Origin: Candidatus Methylomirabilota bacterium
Lineage (GTDB): Bacteria; Methylomirabilota; Methylomirabilia; Methylomirabilales; JACPAU01
DNA: 6,306 bases
Assembly: GCA_016180705.1 (NCBI GenBank)
Contig: JACPAU010000086.1
Location: 1-6,306, forward strand
Reading direction: 5' to 3'
Part shown: piece by piece, positions 1-5,766 of the stretch
How the letters are laid out: every line of letters begins with the position of its first letter
How positions within the stretch are numbered: position 1 is the first letter of the stretch
Notes under the pieces: model-generated
Databases searched by the model: none
What the model was told of the DNA's origin: nothing
The model's input: only the letters and a program-made list of their open reading frames with translations
Position numbers and translations under genes: made by a program

Positions 1-627
1 CCAGCAGACGGCCGCGAGCAGGAGGGCCGCCTCGCCCCTGAGGTCGCCTCCCTGCGCCCCCTGAAGCTTCGGCCAGAGCAGGACGGCGACCCCGAGGAAG
101 CCGGTGAGCAGGCCGCTTGCCGCGGCGACCGTGAGGCCGCTCCCTCCGGGCAACGCGGTCTCCAGGAGGGCCATCCAGAGGGGGACCGTGGCCACGAGGA
201 GGGCGGCCAGGCCCGAGGGCACGTACTGCTCGGCCCAGACCACCCCCCCGTTGCCCCCCACCAGGAGGAGGAGGCCGATCAGGAAGAGGACGCGCAGGTC
301 CCGGAGGCTCACCCGGATCGGCTGGCCCAGCGCGCGCACCACGGGGAGGAGGAGACACCCCGCGGTGAGGAAGCGCAGGCCGACCATGAGGGCCGGGGGG
401 ATCGTCTGCACGCCCACCCGGATGGCCAGATACGTAGAGCCCCAGAAGAGGTAGACCGCCCCGAAGGCCAGGAGGAGACGGGCACGGCGCCCGAAGACCA
501 TCCGCGTCCGCCGCTCGGCCTCCTGTCGGCTGCCCGGTCTGGGGCTCGCCGTCACCCGTCCCGCGGCGGTTCCCGGGAGAGGCGGCCGCGTCACATCGGC
601 CCGATCCGGATCCGTGCCGGATGGCAT
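1..627 (-). CDS. EamA/DMT-family transporter, YedA-like (3' end outside window)
   Basis: This is an inner-membrane permease of the drug/metabolite transporter superfamily; such proteins export amino acids, metabolites or drugs, and the substrate cannot be read here. The 209 visible residues show a hydrophilic Pro/Arg-rich N-terminus (about 1-48) followed by hydrophobic segments near 50-69, 75-95, 110-129, 133-153, 167-186 and 196 onward. The first segment carries the family signature AVYLFWGSTYLAIR, and VWAEQYVPSGLAALLVATVP (130-149) is the typical end of the first EamA repeat; the second repeat is cut off by the window edge. The start at 627 is chosen because GGAGGAG (635-641) lies 7 nt upstream. 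An internal ATG at 501 would remove the unusually long N-terminal tail but has no well-placed ribosome site. A TATAAG (648-653) lies upstream without a recognisable -35, so its own promoter is uncertain. Family assignment is firm; the YedA-like subgroup is from memory. Confidence 0.88.
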   Translation of the reverse strand, partial: MPSGTDPDRADVTRPPLPGTAAGRVTASPRPGSRQEAERRTRMVFGRRARLLLAFGAVYLFWGSTYLAIRVGVQTIPPALMVGLRFLTAGCLLLPVVRALGQPIRVSLRDLRVLFLIGLLLLVGGNGGVVWAEQYVPSGLAALLVATVPLWMALLETALPGGSGLTVAAASGLLTGFLGVAVLLWPKLQGAQGGDLRGEAALLLAAVCW

Positions 628-683
628 GGTCACACTCCTCCGCCCCTCTTATACGCTCGCGAAAGGCCCGAGGGGGTGGGCGG

Positions 684-727
684 GAAAGAAAGCGGGGAGC
701 GGGGCCGGGCGAGGCGTAAGGCCCCGC
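684..727 (-). terminator. Candidate terminator after pntB
   Basis: Downstream of the pntB stop, positions 720-727 and 699-706 form a perfect 8-bp GC stem (GCGGGGCC / GGCCCCGC) around a 13-nt loop. A pyrimidine run containing CTTTCTTTCC follows about 5 nt after the stem. The U-tract is interrupted and displaced, so it is a weak intrinsic terminator at best; partial read-through into the transporter gene is possible. Confidence 0.42.
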
Positions 728-740
728 GGAGGCAGCGCCG

Positions 741-2135
741 CTAGGTAGCCTCCTTGAGGGCCGCGGTGAGATCCAGGACCGCCTTCTTGCCGTCGTCGAA
801 CAGCATCAGGGTGTGGTCGGCGGCGAAGAGCGGGTTCGGGATGCCGGCGAAACCGGGGCTCAGGCTCCGCTTGATCACCACCACGGTCTTGGCCTTGTCC
901 ACGTCGAGGATCGGCATGCCGGCGATGGGGGATTTGGGATCCGTCCGCGCCGAGGGGTTCACCACGTCGTTGGCTCCGATGACCAGGGCGACATCCGTCT
1001 GTTCGAAGGAGGGGTTGATCTCGCTCATCTCCTTCACCTTCTCGTAGGGGATGTTGGCCTCGGCCAGGAGCACGTTCATGTGCCCCGGCATCCGGCCCGC
1101 GACCGGGTGGATGCCGAATTCCACCTCGGTTCCGCGGGACTCGAGCAGCCTGGCCAGGTCGCGCACTGCGTGCTGGGCCTGGGAGACGGCCATCCCGTAT
1201 CCCGGCACGATCACCACCCGGCGGGCGGTCTCCATCACCATCGCGATCTCCTGGGGGGAAGCGGCTTTGACCTTGCCGGCATAGACCTCATCGGCCAGGG
1301 GTCCGGTTGCGACCTCGGCGCCGAGACCGCCGAACAGGACGTTGGCGAGGGACCGGTTCATGGCCTTGCACATGATCTGGCTGAGGATGATTCCCGAGGC
1401 GCCCACCAGCGAGCCGGCGATGATCAGCCCGTTGTTGTTGAGGACGAACCCGGTCGCGCAGGCCGCGAGGCCGGAGTAGGAGTTCAGGAGGCAGATCACC
1501 ACGGGCATGTCCGCGCCGCCGATCGGGAGGACGCTCGTGACCCCGAGCACCGAGGCCACGATGACGAGCCCCCAGTAGAGGCCGGTGGCGTGCGGCTCCC
1601 TCACGAGCCACGCGCCGAGCAGGAGGGAGACCAGGCGCAGCCCCCCATTGAGGATCTGCTGTCCCGGAAAGGCCTGGGGTCTCCCGGGAACGAGCTCCTG
1701 GAGCTTCGCGTAGGCGACCAGACTCCCCCAGAACGTGACGGCCCCGATGATCCCCGACGCGGCCGTTGCCACACTGGACTGGTACGGGAGCGCCTGCCCC
1801 AGTGCCAGGGCCCCGAGGAGGGCGCTCCCGGCCACCAGCACCGAGGCTCCGCCCCCGAAGCCGTTGAGCAGGGCCACCATCTGCGGCATGGCGGTCATCC
1901 GGATGTTGAGGGCGAGGACCGCGCCGATCGCGGACCCCGCCCCCAGGCCGGCCAGGATCACCCCGTAGCTCACGATGCCTCGATCCAGGAGGGTGGCGAC
2001 CACCGCGATGAGCATCCCGAGGGCGCCGATCATGTTGGCGCGGACCGCGGTCCGGGGGCTCGAGAGTCCTTTGAAACCCAGAACGAAGAGCGTGGCGGCG
2101 ACCAGGTAGGCGAAGTTGATGAGCGCGGCGCGCAT
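741..2135 (-). CDS. pntB: NAD(P) transhydrogenase subunit beta (PntB)
   Basis: This is the beta subunit of the proton-translocating nicotinamide nucleotide transhydrogenase in the inner membrane, which drives hydride transfer from NADH to NADP+ with the proton gradient. The 464 residues match the family length. Residues 1 to about 270 are a multi-helix membrane domain (dII) with LNSYSGLAA (217-225) and MCKAMNRS (255-262). Residues about 285-464 are the NADP(H)-binding domain III, with VPGYGMAVSQAQ (310-321), HPVAGRMPGHMNVLLAEA (343-360), GANDVVNP (387-394) and KRSLSPGFAG (422-431), whose Lys-Arg-Ser is expected to bind the NADP 2'-phosphate. Two differences from the E. coli-type protein stand out: Asn91 where E. 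coli has the proton-channel His91, and LFDDGKK (445-451) where LFGDAK is usual. The gene starts 6 nt after the pntAB stop, with an AGAGGAAG ribosome site inside the end of pntAB, so translation is probably coupled. Confidence 0.97.
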   Translation of the reverse strand: MRAALINFAYLVAATLFVLGFKGLSSPRTAVRANMIGALGMLIAVVATLLDRGIVSYGVILAGLGAGSAIGAVLALNIRMTAMPQMVALLNGFGGGASVLVAGSALLGALALGQALPYQSSVATAASGIIGAVTFWGSLVAYAKLQELVPGRPQAFPGQQILNGGLRLVSLLLGAWLVREPHATGLYWGLVIVASVLGVTSVLPIGGADMPVVICLLNSYSGLAACATGFVLNNNGLIIAGSLVGASGIILSQIMCKAMNRSLANVLFGGLGAEVATGPLADEVYAGKVKAASPQEIAMVMETARRVVIVPGYGMAVSQAQHAVRDLARLLESRGTEVEFGIHPVAGRMPGHMNVLLAEANIPYEKVKEMSEINPSFEQTDVALVIGANDVVNPSARTDPKSPIAGMPILDVDKAKTVVVIKRSLSPGFAGIPNPLFAADHTLMLFDDGKKAVLDLTAALKEAT

Positions 2136-2141
2136 CGCCGT

Positions 2142-2420
2142 CTACTTCCTCTTGAACATCTCGAGCATCCGGTGGGTGACCAGGAACCCCCCGACCACGT
2201 TGATCGTGGCGAATACGACCGCAACGAATGCGAGGGTCGTCGTGAGCGCGGTCAGGTCGAGCCCGGCCAAGAGAATGGCGCCGATGATGGTGATCCCCGA
2301 GATCGCGTTCGACCCCGACATCAGCGGCGTGTGGAGGGTGGGGGGGACCTTCGTGATGACCTCGAACCCCACGAACATCGCCAGCACGAAGACCGTCAGC
2401 GTGACGGCGAACGCTTCCAT
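2142..2420 (-). CDS. pntAB: NAD(P) transhydrogenase subunit alpha part 2 (PntAB, membrane)
   Basis: This 92-residue integral membrane protein corresponds to the C-terminal membrane part of the single-chain E. coli PntA. It packs with the membrane domain of PntB to form the proton channel. Three hydrophobic helices are visible, about 4-19, 38-54 and 58-80, with the signature GFEVITKVPPTLHTPLMSG (18-36) followed by SNAISGI. His30 in LHTPLMSG is the conserved helix-2 histidine of this subunit and a candidate proton-pathway residue. The protein ends in a basic tail (KRK). The start at 2420 has AAAGGA upstream at about 7-9 nt and lies within the 3' end of pntAA, a 25-nt overlap. The three-gene layout is the Rhodospirillum rubrum/Thermus type rather than the two-gene enterobacterial type. 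Confidence 0.95.
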   Translation of the reverse strand: MEAFAVTLTVFVLAMFVGFEVITKVPPTLHTPLMSGSNAISGITIIGAILLAGLDLTALTTTLAFVAVVFATINVVGGFLVTHRMLEMFKRK

Positions 2421-3604
2421 TCCGGTGTCCTTTCGTCGCGGGGGGCCGCCGGAGCGAGCCCCAGGGCCTCGCGGATCCCGGGGTGCACCACCTTTCCCGC
2501 CCAGGTCAGGAGCGTCTCGCGAATGATCTCGTCGCTCGTGTCAACGTGGATCTCCCGGTCCTTCACCAGGTGCTGGAGGAAGGCCGAAACGTTTCTGGCG
2601 TACATCTGGCTGGCGTGGTGCGGCACCGTCGCAGCCAGATTGACGGGTCCGAGGAGGGTCACCTCATGTTCCACCACGGTCTTGTGGGGCCGCGTCAGTT
2701 CGCAGTTGCCACCCCGGTCCGCGGCCAGGTCCACGATCACCGACCCTGGCGCCATGCTGGCCACCATCTTCCCGGTGATGAGGAGCGGGGCCTGCTGGCC
2801 GGGGATCAAGGCCGTGGTGATCACGACGTCACTCTGGGCAACCAGGCGGGCCATGACCTCCCGCTGCCGGGCGTAGACCCCCTCCTCCTGGGCCCGCGCA
2901 TAGCCGGCTGCGTCCTGGGCATCGGCAACCTCCAGGGGCAGCTCCACGAACTTGGCTCCAAGGCTTTCGATCTGCTCCTTGACCGTGGGGCGGACGTCGA
3001 AGGCCTCGACCACCGCGCCCAACCTCCGGGCGGTGGCGATAGCCTGCAGTCCGGCAACGCCTGCGCCCACCACGAACACCCGCGCGGGGGCGACGGTGCC
3101 GGCAGCGGTCATGAGCATGGGAAACATCTTCGGCAGAAGGGTGGCGGCCATCAGGACGGCCTTGTACCCGCTGACGGTGGCCATGGAGGACAGGACGTCC
3201 ATGCTCTGGGCGCGGGCGATGCGCGGCAGGAGTTCCAGGGCGAATGTCGTCGCCCCGGTGGAGGCAATCTCCTTGGCGGCCTCGAGCGCGTACAGGGGAT
3301 CGAACTGGCCGATGAGCACCTGTTGCTGGCGCAACAGCCGAAGGTCCCCGCGGCCGGCTTCCAGATTGGCGCCGTAGCCCCGGACCTGGAGGATCCCGCC
3401 CGCCGCACTGAAGCCCCCGGCGCGGGACGAGGCGATCCGCGCACCCTTTTCGACGTACGCGGCATCTGGATAGCCGGCGGCGGTGCCGGCGCCGGCCTCC
3501 ACGAGTGCCTCGAGCCCGGCTTTGGCCAGCGAGGCCAGGACCGCAGGCACGAGGGCCACGCGTCGCTCGTCCGGATAGGTTTCCCTGGGGACCCCAACGA
3601 TCAT
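2396..3604 (-). CDS. pntAA: NAD(P) transhydrogenase subunit alpha part 1 (PntAA, soluble dI)
   Basis: This is the soluble NAD(H)-binding domain I of transhydrogenase, which docks on PntB domain III at the cytoplasmic face and passes hydride from NADH to NADP+. It has 402 residues and resembles alanine dehydrogenase in fold. It begins with the family N-terminus MIVGVPRETYPDERRVALVP, which fixes the start although no strong ribosome site is seen; the same frame stays open to 3859 but that upstream part is not homologous. The RQD loop is intact: PRIARAQSMDVLSS gives Arg128, Gln133, Asp136 and Ser139. The Rossmann motif VVGAGVAGLQAI spans about 178-189, with acidic Asp203 (FDVRP) at the end of the second strand. 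VDLAADRGGNCELT (291-304) and LLGPVNLAATVPHHASQMYARN (317-338) are also family-typical. The C-terminal stretch after about 385 is Pro/Arg-rich and variable. It is the first gene of the operon, behind the promoter at 3658-3685. Confidence 0.96.
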   Translation of the reverse strand: MIVGVPRETYPDERRVALVPAVLASLAKAGLEALVEAGAGTAAGYPDAAYVEKGARIASSRAGGFSAAGGILQVRGYGANLEAGRGDLRLLRQQQVLIGQFDPLYALEAAKEIASTGATTFALELLPRIARAQSMDVLSSMATVSGYKAVLMAATLLPKMFPMLMTAAGTVAPARVFVVGAGVAGLQAIATARRLGAVVEAFDVRPTVKEQIESLGAKFVELPLEVADAQDAAGYARAQEEGVYARQREVMARLVAQSDVVITTALIPGQQAPLLITGKMVASMAPGSVIVDLAADRGGNCELTRPHKTVVEHEVTLLGPVNLAATVPHHASQMYARNVSAFLQHLVKDREIHVDTSDEIIRETLLTWAGKVVHPGIREALGLAPAAPRDERTPEWKRSPSR

Positions 3605-3657
3605 GGGACGTTCGTCGGTCTCACGGTGAGGGCGGGCCGCTCGAGAGAGATGGGAAT

Positions 3658-3685
3658 ATTGTAGCGGGTTCTTGGCGCATGTCAC
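3658..3685 (-). promoter_or_regulatory. Sigma70-type promoter for pntAA-pntAB-pntB
   Basis: On the minus strand, a -35 GTGACA (3680-3685) and a -10 TACAAT (3658-3663), each 5 of 6 to consensus, are separated by 16 nt. Transcription would start near 3651, giving a leader of about 47 nt before the pntAA ATG at 3604. The AT-rich patch around the -10 stands out in otherwise very GC-rich DNA. It lies just downstream of the SEC-C gene stop. No terminator is seen in between, so read-through from that gene may add to pnt transcription. Confidence 0.65.
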
Positions 3686-3704
3686 CACCCCGGCGGCTCG
3701 CCCA

Positions 3705-4613
3705 TCAGGCGCCGCAGCAGTGCTTGAACTTCTTGCCGCTACCGCAGGGGCACGGGGCATTGCGACCCGGGTGGGGGGCAGCGGACGGGCGCGCCGGGGG
3801 GAGGTGGCGGAGGTGGAGCCCCGTCCGCTTCGGAACCGCCTCCAGCCCCAGCGGGGCAAGAAGCGGCGTCCGGGTGAGCAGGGTGAGAAACGCCTCGAGG
3901 AGCCCCTCCTCGCTCTCCAAGCCGATCTCCTGCAGGACGTGCGTCGCCCCGTGGGCGACCTCGAAGGCCTTCGGGAAGTCCGGGCGGGCCTGGCGGAGGC
4001 GCTCGGCGAAGGCGTCCTGAGTCTCAGGCAGGATGCGCCCGTCCACGGCCACCTCCGGCTCCGCCAGCAGGCAGGCCAGGAGGGCCAGGGCGAGGCGGAC
4101 GCGGGATGCCGGGGGCAGGGCCTCCTCGGGCGGCGGCGGGAAGCCGGCCGGCTCCCCCCGCAGGAGGCTCTGCGCCCACTCCTCGTGGGCGAAGCCCAAC
4201 TCGAGCACCTTCCGGTCTGCCGCCCGGGCGAGGAACCACTCCTCGATCATCGCGAGGGCGGCTTGCCTCGCCCCCTGGGCCCCCCGGCTCGGGGTAGGCA
4301 GGTGGAAGTGGTAGAGGAACGGGACGATCTCCCGGGCCAGGCTGAACTCGGTGACGGTCGCGGGATCCACGAGAATCCAGAGAGCCCCCGGCGAGACCAG
4401 CGCGCGCCGGCCGGGATCGTTTCCCGCGGCGCCGAACGGTCCCGCATCCACCAGGAGGAGGTTCCGCTCGCTGCCCTGGCCGATCCGCTCCATGAGGCTG
4501 CGGGTGAGGCCGGCCAGGCGATCCGAAACGCCCTCCAGGCCGTACTGCTCGACGGAGAGGCCGGGGAACTCGGGGCCGGCGTAGGGAATCGGACCGAGGG
4601 GGAAAAGTCGCAT
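3705..4613 (-). CDS. SEC-C zinc-motif protein of unknown function
   Basis: This 302-residue, probably cytoplasmic protein has no signal peptide or membrane helix that I can see. Its only recognisable element is the C-terminal SEC-C motif NAPCPCGSGKKFKHCCGA (285-302), with candidate zinc ligands Cys288, Cys290, His298 or Cys299, and Cys300. The motif is the one found at the end of SecA, where it binds Zn2+ and helps contact SecB and ribosomes, and it is also attached to many unrelated proteins. Residues 1-265 match nothing I can name: the N-terminal third contains LWILVDPATVTEFSLAREIV (78-97), the middle is Leu/Ala/Glu-rich and likely helical, and a Pro-rich linker (about 270-284) leads to the motif. 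The start at 4613 has only a poor ribosome site. It lies 100 nt upstream of pntAA on the same strand and diverges from the LysO pair. Function is unknown; a role in protein or metal handling would be speculation. Confidence 0.85.
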   Translation of the reverse strand: MRLFPLGPIPYAGPEFPGLSVEQYGLEGVSDRLAGLTRSLMERIGQGSERNLLLVDAGPFGAAGNDPGRRALVSPGALWILVDPATVTEFSLAREIVPFLYHFHLPTPSRGAQGARQAALAMIEEWFLARAADRKVLELGFAHEEWAQSLLRGEPAGFPPPPEEALPPASRVRLALALLACLLAEPEVAVDGRILPETQDAFAERLRQARPDFPKAFEVAHGATHVLQEIGLESEEGLLEAFLTLLTRTPLLAPLGLEAVPKRTGLHLRHLPPARPSAAPHPGRNAPCPCGSGKKFKHCCGA

Positions 4614-4680
4614 GCTGGAAGTCTAGCGGGGGTGCCTGCCCGGGTCCAGCCGATTTCGGGTAGGCCCGCCGGGGCCGGCA

Positions 4681-4689
4681 TGGTACAAC
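4681..4689 (+). promoter_or_regulatory. Extended -10-like promoter element before the LysO pair
   Basis: TGG followed by TACAAC matches the extended -10 layout (TGn plus a TATAAT-like hexamer). No convincing -35 lies 16-18 nt upstream, as is common for extended -10 promoters. Transcription would begin near 4696, inside the palindrome at 4691-4704, and leave a leader of about 43 nt. The assignment rests on sequence only. Confidence 0.35.
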
Positions 4690-4690
4690 A

Positions 4691-4704
4691 CCCGGGCGCC
4701 CGGG
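4691..4704. repeat. Perfect 14-bp palindrome in the divergent intergenic region
   Basis: CCCGGGCGCCCGGG is a perfect inverted repeat, extended by AAC on the left (4687-4689) and GTT on the right (4705-4707) if A4690 is bulged. It sits immediately after the candidate -10 and about 35 nt before the first LysO ATG, so it could be a repressor operator or a hairpin at the 5' end of the transcript. High GC raises the chance that it is coincidental. Confidence 0.45.
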
Positions 4705-4738
4705 GTTCGCCCGCCCGCCAGCGCGGAGGCCGTCCGCC

Positions 4739-5005
4739 ATGCTCCTCATTTTGGCCGCTGTCCTGCTCGGGTGCCTGCTGGGCGCCCTCCTCGCCATGCC
4801 GCCGCCCCTCCTCCCGTGGCTGGACCGCCTCATGGCGGCCGGACTCGCCGTCCTCCTCTTCTCCATGGGGGTCAGGATCGGCGGGAACCCCCAGCTCCTC
4901 AGCAGCCTCCCGGCGCTCGGGCTCAAGGCCGCCGTCCTGGCGGCGGGTGCGGTCCTGGGGAGCGTGCTGGCGGCCTGGCCCCTGGAGCAGCGGAGGAGCC
5001 GGTGA
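4739..5005 (+). CDS. LysO/DUF340 transporter, N-terminal subunit
   Basis: This 88-residue integral membrane protein corresponds to the first part of lysine exporter LysO (E. coli YbjE, about 299 residues). Three hydrophobic helices are visible (about 1-19, 30-47, 59-79). The LLFSMGVRIGGN stretch (38-49) parallels the family's LFFMGI region, and LEQRRSR forms a basic, likely cytoplasmic end. GGAGG (4725-4729) lies 9 nt before the ATG. The stop (5003-5005) overlaps the GTG start of the next gene, so the two are probably translated together and assemble as a heteromeric exporter. On its own this piece would be hard to identify; the call depends on the unmistakable partner. A split DUF340 exporter is known in other prokaryotes, so this need not be a frameshift. 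Lysine as substrate is inferred from the family and not shown by the sequence. Confidence 0.8.
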   Translation: MLLILAAVLLGCLLGALLAMPPPLLPWLDRLMAAGLAVLLFSMGVRIGGNPQLLSSLPALGLKAAVLAAGAVLGSVLAAWPLEQRRSR

Positions 5006-5601
5006 CGGTCCTCGTCGTGGGCTCGATCGTGGCCGGGATCGCGGCGGGGGCGAGCGGCCTGCTCCCGCCCGCCTACGTCGGCCGGGTCGAGGCGGTCATC
5101 GAGGGCGCCCTCCTCCTCGTCCTGCTGCTCGCGGGAGTTGGGGTCGGGCGGAAGCGGGAGGCGTGGGAAGCCCTCCGGAGGCTGGGCTGGCGGGCCCTCC
5201 TCCTGCCGGCTGGCGTGGCGCTGTTCAGCGTGGCCGGGGCAATGGTGGCCGGCGCCGTGCTCCGGATGCCGCTCCGGGAGGCCGGCGCGGTCGGGGCGGG
5301 GCTCGGCTGGTACAGCCTCACAGGGATCCTGCTCACGCGCATCCACAGCGCCGAACTGGGGGCGCTGGGATTCCTGGCCAACGTGGCCCGCGAGCTGATT
5401 GCCATCGCCAGCATCCCGGTGCTGGCCCGGAGACTGGGCGGTCTGGCCGCCGTCTCCACCGGCGGGGCGACCACGATGGACGTCACGTTGCCCGTCGTGG
5501 CGCGCGCGACCCGGGGCGAGATGACGGCGGTGGCCCTCCTCCAGGGAACCTGCCTGACGCTCCTGGTGCCGCTCCTCCTCCCCCTGATCCTGCACTGGTG
5601 A
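5002..5601 (+). CDS. lysO: LysO family lysine exporter, C-terminal subunit
   Basis: This 199-residue membrane protein matches the C-terminal two thirds of LysO, an inner-membrane exporter of lysine and toxic analogues such as thialysine. Family motifs are LGWYSLTGILLT (101-112), ANVARELIAI (126-135) and GGATTMDVTLPVV (154-166). Glu131 in ARELIAI is a membrane-embedded acidic residue expected to matter for transport. Hydrophobic segments lie near 2-22, 33-49, 64-87, 95-112, 127-141 and 176-196. The start is GTG at 5002 within a GTGA overlap with the upstream stop. GGAGGAG (4992-4998), 3-5 nt before it, is a strong ribosome site that supports separate initiation. No stop-free fused frame joins the two halves, so they are two polypeptides. 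The family is certain; specificity is inferred. Confidence 0.9.
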   Translation: MTVLVVGSIVAGIAAGASGLLPPAYVGRVEAVIEGALLLVLLLAGVGVGRKREAWEALRRLGWRALLLPAGVALFSVAGAMVAGAVLRMPLREAGAVGAGLGWYSLTGILLTRIHSAELGALGFLANVARELIAIASIPVLARRLGGLAAVSTGGATTMDVTLPVVARATRGEMTAVALLQGTCLTLLVPLLLPLILHW

Positions 5602-5614
5602 GCCCCGGGGCGTC

Positions 5615-5637
5615 CCGCCCGGTGCACGCCCGGGTGG
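5615..5637 (+). terminator. Hairpin after lysO, possible weak terminator
   Basis: Positions 5615-5622 and 5630-5637 pair over 8 bp (one G-U) around a 7-nt loop, beginning 13 nt after the lysO stop. There is no T-tract; the following bases are the -35 box of the next promoter. It may stabilise the mRNA 3' end or slow polymerase, but it is not a standard intrinsic terminator. Confidence 0.3.
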
Positions 5638-5640
5638 ACC

Positions 5641-5670
5641 TTGACAGGCGGGGGAGGTTCTGACGATATT
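5641..5670 (+). promoter_or_regulatory. Sigma70-type promoter for the EgtB-like gene
   Basis: A perfect -35 TTGACA (5641-5646) is followed after 18 nt by GATATT (5665-5670), 4 of 6 to the -10 consensus. Transcription would start near 5677, giving a leader of about 90 nt to the ATG at 5767. It directs transcription away from lysO, so the EgtB-like gene probably has its own unit. Confidence 0.6.
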
Positions 5671-5718
5671 TCCGGTGCCCCATGGGAGGCGCCGCTTGGC
5701 CGTCCAGGTCAAGCCGTC

Positions 5719-5750
5719 GGAGCCGTACTGGAGACTTCCCCCATGGCTCC
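5719..5750 (+). promoter_or_regulatory. Leader inverted repeat over an upstream ATG
   Basis: GGAGCCGT (5719-5726) pairs with ATGGCTCC (5743-5750) over 8 bp with one G-U pair and a 16-nt loop. The in-frame ATG at 5743 lies in the stem, and its GGAGA ribosome site (5730-5734) lies in the loop. The GAGGA at 5754-5758 and the ATG at 5767 stay outside, which favours the downstream start. Confidence 0.35.
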
Positions 5751-5766
5751 ATCGAGGACATCGCTC

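Noticed and set aside
628..660. Promoter for the EamA transporter at TATAAG (648-653)
   Set aside because: No -35 match lies at 16-18 nt and there is no extended -10 TG, so I mention it only under the gene.
813..2876. 687-residue open frame on the plus strand opposite pntB, pntAB and pntAA
   Set aside because: It is antisense to three clearly homologous genes, its product is a low-complexity Gly/His/Asp/Arg-rich string without recognisable motifs, and long open antisense frames are expected at this GC content.
3605..3859. Upstream extension of the pntAA frame to an ATG at 3859
   Set aside because: The added 85 residues overlap the SEC-C gene and the promoter, are not homologous to transhydrogenase, and the family N-terminus begins exactly at the ATG at 3604.
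4990..5010. The LysO split read as a frameshifted pseudogene
   Set aside because: The second part has its own strong ribosome site and a GTG start in a standard overlap, both parts keep intact motifs and membrane segments, and split DUF340 proteins are known.
3672..5663. 663-residue plus-strand frame across the SEC-C gene and the LysO pair
   Set aside because: It is antisense to the SEC-C gene and in a different frame from both LysO genes. The composition is that of a GC shadow.
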